Part shown: in pieces, positions 18,301-26,875 of the stretch
Layout of the letters: each line of letters opens with the position of its first letter
Numbering within the stretch: the stretch's first letter is position 1
Assembly (NCBI GenBank): GCA_964519835.1
Contig: CAZFLD010000023.1
Span: forward strand, 1-59,032
Length of the DNA: 59,032 bases
Origin: CAZFLD01 sp964519835
GTDB taxonomy: Bacteria > Spirochaetota > Spirochaetia > DSM-27196 > CAZFLD01
Reading direction: 5' to 3'
Notes under the pieces: generated by a model
The model's database searches: none
What the model saw: only the letters and a program-made list of their open reading frames with translations
Told to the model about the DNA's origin: nothing
Made by a program: the position numbers and the translations under genes

Positions 18301-18371
18301 AGTATCGGCGTAGTCGTCGGCGCTCGTCAACGCCCGGCAAGCTTGCGCGGTGCCGCAGCGGGTAGTATAGT
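18301..18371. promoter_or_regulatory. Divergent promoter pair
   Basis: Leftward: TTGACG (18330-18325), 18 bp, GATACT (18306-18301), then GTG 18293 after 7 bp. Rightward: TTGCGC (18343-18348), 17 bp, TATAGT (18366-18371), then ATG 18380 after 8 bp. Both predict transcripts with almost no leader. Confidence 0.5.
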
Positions 18372-18379
18372 TAGGGCGA

Positions 18380-18751
18380 ATGGGCGATACCGTTTTTTGT
18401 CCGAACTGCGAGTACCCGATCGATGCTCTGTACGCATTCTGTCCGCATTGTGGGTGCCAGCAGGATGCCGATCCGCAGGTGCCGGCCGATCTCGCCGAAC
18501 TCCATCAGGGGGCCGAGCACGCCGAGTCCGCGGAGCACGGCAAAATTCCGGCCGACATCGATCCGGAGGCGGAGTTCGACGCTATGCTCGACGGGCCGTT
18601 CGAGGCCATGCGGGGTGCCGTCCAACTGCATTACGAGGAACGACTGGACGACCTCCTCGAACGCCTTGTGACGCTGGAGCGAGAGCTAACCGGCATCCTG
18701 TCGGCGAACGAGGTAACCGCGGATGTCTCCAGTACATTTACAAAAATCTAA
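18380..18751 (+). CDS. Small zinc-ribbon protein
   Basis: This is a 123-residue cytoplasmic protein. The N-terminal 30 residues form a zinc ribbon with two knuckles, CPNC and CPHC, in FCPNCEYPI and AFCPHCGCQQD. The rest is acidic, and the C-terminal 45 residues (LHYEERLDDLLERLVTLERE) look like a coiled coil. The function is unknown; a nucleic-acid or protein-binding adaptor is possible. It overlaps the open frame of the next gene by about 30 bp only if that gene's longest frame is used; with the preferred start the two are separated by 49 bp. Confidence 0.75.
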   Translation: MGDTVFCPNCEYPIDALYAFCPHCGCQQDADPQVPADLAELHQGAEHAESAEHGKIPADIDPEAEFDAMLDGPFEAMRGAVQLHYEERLDDLLERLVTLERELTGILSANEVTADVSSTFTKI

Positions 18752-18800
18752 CCTGGTTCCGCTAAATCTTTTCTTTGGTTTGTCGATCTTCAAAAAGATG

Positions 18801-21110
18801 ATGGATACGCGTAGACTGGGCTTTCCGCTGCTTGCGGTCATGATGCTCGCCGCTTTGCCTGCGTTTGCGCAGGTCGGATTCTCGGACCTCGACCTTGCCG
18901 CGGACAACCGTCTTCTGTTCCGCGCTCAGGCCGATTTTCCTGGCCACGGGAGCTACGACACCCTTTTCCTGGGTCATGTGGAGACCGGCGATCTCAGCCA
19001 GCTAACCATTTTCCCGGAAGAGGTGCAGCTCCTGCGGGACGGTACCGTTCTTCAGATCCAAAACCGATTTGGTGTGTTCCGTTCGGACTCGGAAATGAAC
19101 CGGGTCAAGCCGATCGCGCGCTTCCCTTCGTTCGTGGGCCAGGGCAGTATTGAAGAGGGCAAGGTCAGCCCTATGAGCGCCTCTCCCGACGGACGGTACC
19201 TCGTTTTTTTCTCAGCCTCCAGCGCCGCCTACGGTGATCTGGTGTTGCTGGATACCGTGGACGAGAGTGAGCACATCATTGGCGAAGAAGTAGAGCTAAG
19301 CCTCTCCGGGCCGCCGGTCCGTTGGTCTCCGGACTCCGCCTACTTTATCTACGGCAAATCGCAGGAGTTGTACTACTTCTCCACCGCCCAGCTCGAGAAC
19401 GAGCGCCTCCTAAGTGCGGGACTGCGTCGGATTGGTGAAGGAACCATCGCCAACGTGCGTTGGGGGAGAGACGGCGAGCTCTACTACGTCTCCGGTACAA
19501 TTGTGTATCAGGTCCTCGCGGCGGAGCTCTTTACCCGTTCTCTCTACCAAGAGCTGTTGAGCATTGGAACGATTGTTGGACGTATCCCCTTTTCATTTGA
19601 TCCCAACTTCGACTCGTTCTGGATCTCGCCGCTTGGCACGGATATCTTGTTCAATAAGGGCGGCTCCCACCTGTTCCTCTACAGCCTTGGTACGGAGGAT
19701 GCGGCCGACGAAGAGCCGAGTTTCTCATGGCCTTACTTGCTGATTCCCCGAAACACCAACGTGGATGCGGTCCTGTGGTCGTCGCTCAATACGATTACCG
19801 TCTTTACAAAACAGGGGCTTGGGGAGGATGCCTCTACGGCCGTGTACCGGATGGTCCCCGCAGAAGATCGGATCGGCTATGACGTGACCCGCCTCGATGA
19901 GACCGCGATCCGCGGCATGGTACTCAGTCCCGATGCCGTGACGGCCGCCGTGCTCACGGACGAGGGCGTCTCCATTCGCGACTACGAGTCCTTTGAGGAG
20001 CTCGAGTCTTTTGCGCATCCCGATCCGCTCCATGCCGCCTGGATCAACTCGGTGAACCTCGTGGTGAGCGGGGGCTCGTTTACGGAGATCATCGACACCG
20101 ACCGCAGGCGGCGACGGTTTCTAACCATGTCGCAGCCCACCGAGTTCGGCTTTGACAACACTACCGGCGCCGTCATGACACAATCCGGCTCCATCGTCCG
20201 TGCTTACTCCCCGGAAGCACAGGGATGGGAAAACGCCCGTGATTACGATGTGCGCAGCCGGCGAATCGCCAACGGGTCCTACCGGGTCTACCTGGACCAA
20301 ACGGGTTCCGGAGCGCTTCGGAACTTGATTATGGTACGGAATGTCGTGGACTTGGGTACACAACCGTTGTTCCCCGCGCCCGCCACTCGCTACGATCCCT
20401 TTCCCGAGGACCCTGTTACTCGCAGCTCAGATGTCTTTGTGCACGGTTCGCGTATTCGCCGCCGTGAGCTGTCTTTGGTCTTTAACGCGGTCGACAACGT
20501 CGAGGGCCTTCACCACATTCTCAGCATCCTCCTCGACTTTGACATTCGGGCAACTTTTTTTCTAAACGGAGACTTTATTCAGCGGCATCCGGGCGCCGTG
20601 CGGGAGATCGAAGAGGCCGGTCACGAGGTTGGTAGCCTCTTCTACACCTACTTCAACATGGCCGACGCTCGATTCCAGATCAGCGCCGACTTTGTGCGGC
20701 AAGGTCTTGCACGCAACGAAGACAGCTACTTTGACGTAACTGGTAGAGAATTGTCACTTTTGTGGCATACACCGTTCTACTTTGTGAGTCCTGCCATACT
20801 TCAGGCGTCGCGGGAGATGAACTACACGTACATCGGCCGTGACGTGGACTCATTGGACTGGGTTAGTTATTACGGGCCGTCCGGTCCTTCGCGGTTATAT
20901 TTGCCGTCAGCTGAGCTGGTCGAGCGGGTGATGGCGGAGAAGCTGCCGGGTTCGATTGTGTCCATGACCGTCGGGAAGCCGCGGGGCGACGGGCTCTTGT
21001 CCGAGCGCAAAGACTATCTGTTCCATAGTCTTGATCTGTTGATCAACAACCTGATTCAGCGCGGATACAGCATAGTTCCCGTTTCGACGCTTCTGGAGCA
21101 CGCACGGTAG
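18801..21110 (+). CDS. Exported beta-propeller protein with degenerate NodB/polysaccharide-deacetylase domain
   Basis: This is a 769-residue exported protein. The start at ATG 18801 (or the adjacent ATG 18798) gives a signal peptide ending PAFAQ. Residues of roughly 25-540 resemble a WD40/TolB-like propeller with repeated MSASPDGRYLVFFS and VRWSPDSAYFIYG blades. The last 210 residues align with the NodB fold (DIRATFFLNGDFIQRHPGAV, EEAGHEVG). The metal site is lost: the TFDDG motif reads VFNAVDN, and the NHTYTH position reads SLFYTYF. It is therefore probably not an active deacetylase. It may bind envelope glycan. fliS follows after 28 bp. Confidence 0.82.
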   Translation: MDTRRLGFPLLAVMMLAALPAFAQVGFSDLDLAADNRLLFRAQADFPGHGSYDTLFLGHVETGDLSQLTIFPEEVQLLRDGTVLQIQNRFGVFRSDSEMNRVKPIARFPSFVGQGSIEEGKVSPMSASPDGRYLVFFSASSAAYGDLVLLDTVDESEHIIGEEVELSLSGPPVRWSPDSAYFIYGKSQELYYFSTAQLENERLLSAGLRRIGEGTIANVRWGRDGELYYVSGTIVYQVLAAELFTRSLYQELLSIGTIVGRIPFSFDPNFDSFWISPLGTDILFNKGGSHLFLYSLGTEDAADEEPSFSWPYLLIPRNTNVDAVLWSSLNTITVFTKQGLGEDASTAVYRMVPAEDRIGYDVTRLDETAIRGMVLSPDAVTAAVLTDEGVSIRDYESFEELESFAHPDPLHAAWINSVNLVVSGGSFTEIIDTDRRRRRFLTMSQPTEFGFDNTTGAVMTQSGSIVRAYSPEAQGWENARDYDVRSRRIANGSYRVYLDQTGSGALRNLIMVRNVVDLGTQPLFPAPATRYDPFPEDPVTRSSDVFVHGSRIRRRELSLVFNAVDNVEGLHHILSILLDFDIRATFFLNGDFIQRHPGAVREIEEAGHEVGSLFYTYFNMADARFQISADFVRQGLARNEDSYFDVTGRELSLLWHTPFYFVSPAILQASREMNYTYIGRDVDSLDWVSYYGPSGPSRLYLPSAELVERVMAEKLPGSIVSMTVGKPRGDGLLSERKDYLFHSLDLLINNLIQRGYSIVPVSTLLEHAR

Positions 21111-21138
21111 ACCGATACTATGGAAGGAAGGAAGTAGA

Positions 21139-21564
21139 ATGTCAGCAAACGCAAATCGCGCGTATCGAGAAACCACGATTCGAACCGCCGGTCAAGGCAA
21201 GATCATCTGCATGCTCTACGACGAGGCAATCCGGCAAGCCGACATTGCGATCGAGCTCTTGGAGGCAAAGACCAAGCGGCTCGACAAAGTCAACAACGCC
21301 GTCACCAAGGCACAAGACATCGTTACCGAGCTTATGGTCTCGCTCGATACTGAGCGAGGTGGAGACATCGCAACCAACCTCATGAACGTGTACCTGTTCT
21401 TCCACAATGCGCTTGGTGAAGGGAACATCAAAAAGGAAGCGGACCCGATCCGCAACGTGCGAGCCATGATGGCAAGCCTTCGCGAAGCCTGGGAGCAGGT
21501 AGCTCGAAACACCAAGGCCGCAGAACAGCAGCCCGCGATTCGCGGGGTGAACATCGCAGGATAG
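21139..21564 (+). CDS. fliS: Flagellar export chaperone FliS
   Basis: This is a 141-residue cytoplasmic chaperone that binds the flagellin C-terminus before export. The all-helical profile and the family pattern are clear: AYRETTIRTAGQGKIICMLYDEAI, split across residues 8-31, with LYDEAIRQA, then TELMVSLDTERGGDIATNL, YLFFHNAL and DPIRNVRAMMASLREAW. GGAAGGAAG upstream of ATG 21139 is a good ribosome site, unlike many neighbours. The next gene begins within 9 bp of its stop, so the two form an operon. It implies a flagellated organism; flagellin genes are not in the window. Confidence 0.95.
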   Translation: MSANANRAYRETTIRTAGQGKIICMLYDEAIRQADIAIELLEAKTKRLDKVNNAVTKAQDIVTELMVSLDTERGGDIATNLMNVYLFFHNALGEGNIKKEADPIRNVRAMMASLREAWEQVARNTKAAEQQPAIRGVNIAG

Positions 21565-21572
21565 GAGTGCCC

Positions 21573-22016
21573 ATGTCCGTACTCGATCAATCGATAAGCT
21601 TCACGTCGTCCGAAACCGCCCATCGTGTTGCCGTGGTCCGGAGGCTCAAGACGCTGCTCGAAGAACAGCGCGAAAAGTTCGGCGAGTACCTGGAGCTCCT
21701 CGAGAGAGAATCCGACGCTATTGCCCGGCGCGATACCGCGGCGCTTATGGGCCAGGTCGAGCACGAGCGGCGGGTAGTCCAGGCGATCGTGTCGTTTGGT
21801 CGTATTATCGGACCCATTCAAGAGGTCTACCTGACTCTCTATCCAGAGCGCAACAGAGACATCGAGACGTTAAAGGCGGCTGTGGAACAAATGCGCAACG
21901 ATGTTGTCAAGAAAAACGAGGCAAATCGGGTGTTGCTACGCGCTCGTATGAACGAGCTGAAAGATCGGGTCGAGTCCTTGAAGTCTCCCATCCGCAAGGC
22001 CGCCGGCCTGGAGTAA
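21573..22016 (+). CDS. FlgN-like flagellar chaperone or associated coiled-coil protein
   Basis: This is a 147-residue all-helical protein with heptad-like Leu/Glu/Arg patterning (LKTLLEEQREKFGEYLELLE, then LKAAVEQMRNDVVKKNEANR) and no membrane segment. Size, composition and position directly after fliS fit FlgN, the chaperone of hook-filament junction proteins, but sequence similarity is weak to the eye. ATG 21573 is chosen because AGGAG lies 5-6 bp before it; a GTG at 21567 would fall on the ribosome site. It ends 80 bp before polA. Confidence 0.6.
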   Translation: MSVLDQSISFTSSETAHRVAVVRRLKTLLEEQREKFGEYLELLERESDAIARRDTAALMGQVEHERRVVQAIVSFGRIIGPIQEVYLTLYPERNRDIETLKAAVEQMRNDVVKKNEANRVLLRARMNELKDRVESLKSPIRKAAGLE

Positions 22017-22083
22017 AACGCGCCTCGACGGCACGTGGCGCGTCACGGCGCCGTTCGCTTCGACTAACGCTCAGCAACCGTGG

Positions 22084-22089
22084 TATAAC
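22084..22089 (+). promoter_or_regulatory. Predicted -10 box of polA
   Basis: TATAAC lies 7 bp before ATG 22097, with no ribosome binding site between. No convincing -35 box is seen at 16-18 bp; TTCGAC is 19 bp away. Confidence 0.4.
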
Positions 22090-22096
22090 CTACAGC

Positions 22097-24826
22097 ATGA
22101 AGCCGCCCCTCTATGTGCTGGATGGCTACAGCCTGGTATTCCGCTCCTACTTTGCGTTTATCCGCAACCCCCTCAGAAACCCAAAAGGGGAGAACAGCTC
22201 CGCACTATTTGGTTTTGTCCGAACGCTCGCAACAATGTTCGAGTCGCGGGACATTCAGCGATTCTTGGTTGCGTTAGACTCAAAGGAGCCTACGTTTCGG
22301 CACCAAGAGTACCCCGAATACAAGGCAACTCGAGAGGCCACACCTGCCGAGCTCAAAGCGCAGATACCCAAGATCCTCGATTTCTTGGAAAAGGCGCGAA
22401 TTCCTCAGTTCTCCGCCGCGGGCTTCGAGGCGGACGACATTATCGCTACGCTCGCACGGCGGTGCCGCGACGAAGAGCGCAAGTGCTATATCATCAGCGG
22501 CGACAAGGACCTCATGCAGCTGGTGGACGACTACGTGCACGTCCTTCGCCCCGACGGCTCGGGTAGCTTTGCCGAGATGGACGCCGCCGCGGTCGAGGAG
22601 AAGTATGGGGTTCCTCCGAAACAGATCAGGGACATGCTGGCGCTTTTGGGCGACACCGTGGACAACGTACCGGGGGTCAAAGGCATCGGTGAGAAGACCG
22701 CTTCCAAGCTCCTGGGCGAGTACGGCGACCTCGACGGCATCTATAAAGCGCTGGAGAATATCTCGTCCAAAAGTTGGCGTGCCAAACTGGAGGAGGGTCG
22801 CGATTCCGCCATGCTCAGCCGGCGCTTGGTCACGCTCCGCTTCGACGTGGAGACGCCGGCACATATCGACGACTACGATCTTGCCGCGATGGATTACGGA
22901 TCCGCCGCACCGCTTTTGATCGAAGAGGGCATGCACCGCCTTGTGGAGGAGCTAATCGGCAAGGCCGGCGCCGACGAGGTGCGGGAGTCTCACACCGACG
23001 ACACTGTCCACGGAGTAGGCGACGTGGAGGTGTTTCGCGGCAAAGGCAACTACCACTCCGTCACCACAAAAAAAGACCTTGACGCTTGGGTAAAAAAAGT
23101 ACAAAAAGCAGGGACCTTTGCCTTTGATTGCGAAACCGACTCGTTGGACAGCGTGGGAGCTCATCCGGTTGGTGTGTCAGTTGCCACCGAGGAAGGCGAG
23201 GCCTGCTACATTCCTATCAAGCTCGAGGATGGCAAGGTCCTCCCGCAAGAGGAGATCAAAGAGGCACTGCGGAGGATTCTCGAAGATCCAAAGCTTCGAA
23301 TGATCGCCCAAAACGGCAAGTACGACATCAAGGTTATGGCCCAGTGGGGAATTGATGTTAAAAACTTCGCCTTCGACACCATGATCGCGGCCTGGCTGCT
23401 GGATACCACCGCCAACAGCTTTGGCATGGACGCCCTGGCCGAGCGTCGGTTTGGGTACCGGACCATTCACTTCGACGAAGTCGTTACAAAGGGCAAGACC
23501 TTTGATGCGGTTCCCCTCGCCGAGGCCACGGACTATGCGGCGGAAGACGCCGATATCACCTTGCGATTAGCTCACCTCCTCGAGCCCGAGCTCGAGCAAC
23601 GTGGACTAAACAATCTTTTTGATAACCTCGAGATGCCGCTTGTTCCGGTGCTTGCACGTATGGAGCTCGAGGGTATCGGACTCGACACCAAGGTGCTTGC
23701 CGACTTCTCGGAGGAGCTCGAGGACGAGCTCGCGCAGGTCCAAGAACAGACGTTTGCGGAGGTTGGGCATGAGTTCAACATGGGCTCGACTAAGCAGCTT
23801 CAAGAGGTCTTATTCGAGGAACGTAAACTCACGCCGATAAAAAAAACAAAGACCGGTTACTCGACCGATACGTCGGTCTTGCAGGAGCTGGCCCGCGAGG
23901 ACACGGTTCCCGCCCTGGTCCTCCGGCACCGCCTGCTGGCAAAGCTCAAGTCCACGTACGTTGACGCGTTGCCCAAGCTCGTGCACTCGGATAGTCGCCG
24001 CCTTCATACCAACTTCCAGCAGACCGGGACGGCGACGGGCCGCCTCTCGAGCGTCGATCCCAATCTGCAGAACATCCCGATCAGAGACGAGGAGGGACGC
24101 CGTATTCGGACGGCCTTTGTCGCGCGGCAGGGTCATCGGTTTGTGAGTGCGGACTACTCACAAATCGAACTTGTTGTGCTGGCCCATCTCTCCGGCGACC
24201 AGGCGCTCTGCGAGGCGTTTAGAACCGGGGAGGACGTGCACCGGGCCACCGCCGTGAAGCTCTTTGGTGTGGAAGCAAATGAGGTAACCCCGGAGCAGCG
24301 ACGGATAGCCAAGACGATCAACTTTGGTGTGATGTATGGCATGTCCGCCTTTCGGTTGTCCAATGAGCTGGGTATTTCCAGAGCAGACGCCGCCGAGTTT
24401 ATACAAAACTACTTTGCGCTGTACTCGGGGATTCGTGGGTTTATCGACAAGACGGTGGCCGACGCGGAGAAAAGCGGCTACGTTCGAACGATTCTCGGTC
24501 GTGAGCGGCCGGTGCCCACCATCACCAGCAAGAATAGAACGGAGAAGGCCGGCGCCGAGCGCATAGCGGTAAATACGCCGATCCAGGGCAGCGCGGCGGA
24601 CATTGTAAAGCGGGCGATGCTGCGTCTGGACAAACGTCTCCGTGACGAGGGCTCCGGGGCAAAGCTGTTGCTGCAGGTCCACGACGAGCTTATTGTCGAG
24701 TGCCCGGCGGACGAGGTAGCTTCGGTCCGCACGATTATGGAAGAGGAGATGACGGCCGCCGTTGAGCTCGATGTGCCGTTACGGGTATCGGTGGAAGACG
24801 GCGTCGCCTGGGGTGAGCTGCACTAA
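22097..24826 (+). CDS. polA: DNA polymerase I
   Basis: This is a 909-residue three-domain polymerase for gap filling and primer removal. The 5' nuclease domain (1-290) has YKATREATP, FEADDIIATLA, ISGDKDLMQL and LLGDTVDNVPGVKGIG. The 3'-5' exonuclease domain (about 325-510) keeps its metal ligands in FAFDCETDS, AQNGKYDIKV and YAAEDADITL, so proofreading is expected. The polymerase domain has motif A SADYSQIELVVLAHLS, motif B RRIAKTINFGVMYGMS and motif C LQVHDELIVE. Length is normal. The stop TAA overlaps the next ATG (TAATG). Confidence 0.98.
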   Translation: MKPPLYVLDGYSLVFRSYFAFIRNPLRNPKGENSSALFGFVRTLATMFESRDIQRFLVALDSKEPTFRHQEYPEYKATREATPAELKAQIPKILDFLEKARIPQFSAAGFEADDIIATLARRCRDEERKCYIISGDKDLMQLVDDYVHVLRPDGSGSFAEMDAAAVEEKYGVPPKQIRDMLALLGDTVDNVPGVKGIGEKTASKLLGEYGDLDGIYKALENISSKSWRAKLEEGRDSAMLSRRLVTLRFDVETPAHIDDYDLAAMDYGSAAPLLIEEGMHRLVEELIGKAGADEVRESHTDDTVHGVGDVEVFRGKGNYHSVTTKKDLDAWVKKVQKAGTFAFDCETDSLDSVGAHPVGVSVATEEGEACYIPIKLEDGKVLPQEEIKEALRRILEDPKLRMIAQNGKYDIKVMAQWGIDVKNFAFDTMIAAWLLDTTANSFGMDALAERRFGYRTIHFDEVVTKGKTFDAVPLAEATDYAAEDADITLRLAHLLEPELEQRGLNNLFDNLEMPLVPVLARMELEGIGLDTKVLADFSEELEDELAQVQEQTFAEVGHEFNMGSTKQLQEVLFEERKLTPIKKTKTGYSTDTSVLQELAREDTVPALVLRHRLLAKLKSTYVDALPKLVHSDSRRLHTNFQQTGTATGRLSSVDPNLQNIPIRDEEGRRIRTAFVARQGHRFVSADYSQIELVVLAHLSGDQALCEAFRTGEDVHRATAVKLFGVEANEVTPEQRRIAKTINFGVMYGMSAFRLSNELGISRADAAEFIQNYFALYSGIRGFIDKTVADAEKSGYVRTILGRERPVPTITSKNRTEKAGAERIAVNTPIQGSAADIVKRAMLRLDKRLRDEGSGAKLLLQVHDELIVECPADEVASVRTIMEEEMTAAVELDVPLRVSVEDGVAWGELH

Positions 24827-25458
24827 TGGGACGTGCCTGGGAACCGGTTGTCACCAAACAGGTAAAAGACACAACGGCCTACTTCACGGTCCGATGGTCC
24901 AGGGTGTATCCGGCCGACAAGCGTCTTATCAACGAGAAAGTGCCGTCGGTCGGCGGGATTTTCGAGCTCTACGCCGTGGACAAGAACAACACCCTCAACC
25001 TGATCGGCAGGGGCCGGGCCTATTACGGTGGCGTTCGAAACACATTGAGGGACTTTATCGACCCGCTCTTTCCCCGGAGCCTCGGTGGCATACCGGTTCC
25101 TCACGATGTGAAACTGGCCTTTCGTTACTCGTGCACGGCAAGCCACGAAGACATGTCCGACGTGTTGTTTTTCTTCGCGGCTCGGGCGCCCCGATCGCGT
25201 GGCCACAGCGGCGACACGGACGCTCGACTCTCCGGCCGAGACGACCCAGGTGGCGACACGGGGGAGCGACCCTCCGGCCGGGACGACCAAAGCGACACCG
25301 AGGCGAGGCAATCGGGTGGCGGTCGTAGAGACGCGCCGGGCGCCAACCGATCCGCCGCCCGCGGACCACACGCTTCGGACCAGGACGTTGATGCCTCAGG
25401 CCGATACAAAACCATCTACGTCAAAGAGGTCTCTCGGGACCGCCTCATAACGATTTAG
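24826..25458 (+). CDS. Hypothetical protein with internal Gly/Asp/Arg-rich repeat tract
   Basis: This is a 210-residue cytoplasmic protein I do not recognise. The first 118 residues look folded (WEPVVTKQVKDTTAYF, FELYAVDKNNTLNLIGRG, DVLFFFAARA). A hydrophilic tract follows (about 119-190), built from imperfect 13-14 residue units such as GDTGERPSGRDDQ. The last 18 residues (YKTIYVKEVSRDRL) again look conserved, so the tract seems inserted between two parts of one domain. It is translationally coupled to polA (TAATG) and followed after 3 bp by coaE, so the three genes probably form one operon. A DNA-metabolism link is only suggested by position. Confidence 0.7.
   Translation: MGRAWEPVVTKQVKDTTAYFTVRWSRVYPADKRLINEKVPSVGGIFELYAVDKNNTLNLIGRGRAYYGGVRNTLRDFIDPLFPRSLGGIPVPHDVKLAFRYSCTASHEDMSDVLFFFAARAPRSRGHSGDTDARLSGRDDPGGDTGERPSGRDDQSDTEARQSGGGRRDAPGANRSAARGPHASDQDVDASGRYKTIYVKEVSRDRLITI
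25211..25330 (+). repeat. Imperfect coding tandem repeat, 42/39 bp units
   Basis: Three units begin with GCGACAC at 25211, 25253 and 25292, giving periods of 42 and 39 bp. The first two share CTCCGGCCGnGACGACC; the third is more diverged. Unit lengths are multiples of three, so the reading frame is kept. Confidence 0.7.
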
Positions 25459-25461
25459 CCC

Positions 25462-26052
25462 ATGGTTGTTGGCGTCGCGGGGAAATACTGCTCGGGAAAA
25501 AGCACCGTGGCGGAGTTGCTCGAGAACAGTGGGTTTGTGCACATCGACGTCGACAAGCTGGGTCACGACGCGCTGGCCCGTCGCAAAGGTGAAGTTGTCG
25601 AGCGCTTCGGTCGTGACATTTTGGATCCCGACACCGGCGAGATCGATCGGCGGAGGCTCGGCCACCTTGTCTTTGCAGATTCGAGCCGACTGCGAAGCCT
25701 CGAGTCCATACTGCACCCGGAGATGCGGGAGATGACGCGGAAGACAATCGCGGACCACCCGGGGCGGGACGTTGTGATCAACGCCGCCATCCTCTTTCCC
25801 ATGGGACTCGACGAGCTCTGTGACGGTGTGCTTTGGGTAACAGCTCCGTTGCTCCGGCGCTTGTGCCGCGCGCGGGCTCGTGATCGCCATTCGGTGGGCC
25901 GGCTGATACGCCGATTTCGCGCACAGCGCGCGCTTTCGCCTCAACAATCGCGCCACGCGGTCGATATTGTTACTGTACACAACGCGAGTAACAAGGAGAG
26001 CTTGCGCCGGCGCGTCCTGGAAGGTGTTTCTCGGTTTCGAGCTCCTTCCTAA
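25462..26052 (+). CDS. coaE: Dephospho-CoA kinase
   Basis: This is a 196-residue kinase for the last step of coenzyme A synthesis. The P-loop is GKYCSGKST at residues 7-15; the CoA-binding stretch has HIDVDKLGHDAL, then VFADSSRLRSLESILHPEM and the lid region ending RFRAQRALSPQQSRHAVDIV. These match CoaE in order and length. The P-loop spelling GKYCSGKS is slightly unusual compared with the common GxxGxGKS. It starts 3 bp after the upstream stop and is followed 19 bp later by the SPOR gene. Confidence 0.9.
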   Translation: MVVGVAGKYCSGKSTVAELLENSGFVHIDVDKLGHDALARRKGEVVERFGRDILDPDTGEIDRRRLGHLVFADSSRLRSLESILHPEMREMTRKTIADHPGRDVVINAAILFPMGLDELCDGVLWVTAPLLRRLCRARARDRHSVGRLIRRFRAQRALSPQQSRHAVDIVTVHNASNKESLRRRVLEGVSRFRAPS

Positions 26053-26071
26053 GGCCCGGTACAATATCGAC

Positions 26072-26833
26072 ATGGACCAGCGAAAGACTCTGATCATCAT
26101 TGCATCCGTAACGATTTTCCTGGCCGCAGCCGTCGGAGTAGGTATTTGGTTGCTTGATCCGCCCGACGGTTTGGCCGAAACGGAGACCGCAGTTCCGACC
26201 GATGATGCGGGATTTGATCCTCTCGAGTACATTCGCAGCAACGGCGATGAGGGCGACGAAGGCCTTGTGGAGCCTGACGACAACGGCCTTATCGATGTGG
26301 TGTATGGCGAGGCGGACGCCGAGGCAGATGCCGGCGAGGCGGCTGACGGCGAGGCAGATGCCGACGAAGCTGCGCCGGCGGACGGTGAAGCCGATCCGAC
26401 CGCAGTGGCCGAGGTGCCCGCCCGCACGATAGGCACTGCCGATGCGCGGACGGACGAAGAAGAAGGAGCCCGAGCGGCAGCTGCTGCCGAGACAAGACGT
26501 GACTCGGCTGCCGACACAGGTCGTATCGACTCCCGGGAAGCAACGGAAGTTGAGCCGCGACAGGTCCGCGTAACCGAATATTGGATTCAAGTAATCGCCT
26601 CGCAAAGCCTGGATCGCGTCCGCGAGCTGCAGGACGATCTCGAGACCCGGGGCCTTCCGGGTCGGATTACCTCGGCCGAGGTCTCCGGCGAGATGTTCTA
26701 TCGCCTGCGTGTTGGTCCGTACATGGATCGTGGCGAGGCCGAGAAGTTTCTCGGCTGGATCCGGGGCATCGACGGTTTTCAGCCTGCACAGATCTGGGAG
26801 GAATATCCCGTGCGTACGGTCGTGGCGGGATAG
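26072..26833 (+). CDS. Membrane-anchored SPOR-domain protein
   Basis: This is a 253-residue inner-membrane protein with its C-terminus outside. One membrane helix (about residues 6-27, LIIIASVTIFLAAAVGVGIW) is followed by an Ala/Asp/Glu-rich low-complexity stalk with repeated GEADA units. The C-terminal SPOR domain (about 175-250) has YWIQVIASQSLDRV, GLPGRITSAEV and FYRLRVGPYMDRGEAEKFL. SPOR domains bind denuded peptidoglycan at division sites, so a role in cell division or wall remodelling is likely. ATG 26072 lies 6 bp after a TACAAT -10 box; the open frame reaching back to 25967 only overlaps coaE. Confidence 0.9.
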   Translation: MDQRKTLIIIASVTIFLAAAVGVGIWLLDPPDGLAETETAVPTDDAGFDPLEYIRSNGDEGDEGLVEPDDNGLIDVVYGEADAEADAGEAADGEADADEAAPADGEADPTAVAEVPARTIGTADARTDEEEGARAAAAAETRRDSAADTGRIDSREATEVEPRQVRVTEYWIQVIASQSLDRVRELQDDLETRGLPGRITSAEVSGEMFYRLRVGPYMDRGEAEKFLGWIRGIDGFQPAQIWEEYPVRTVVAG

Positions 26834-26875
26834 TAGACCGCGCCAAATGAGTGTGCCGGGCGCCCCCGTGAGAGC

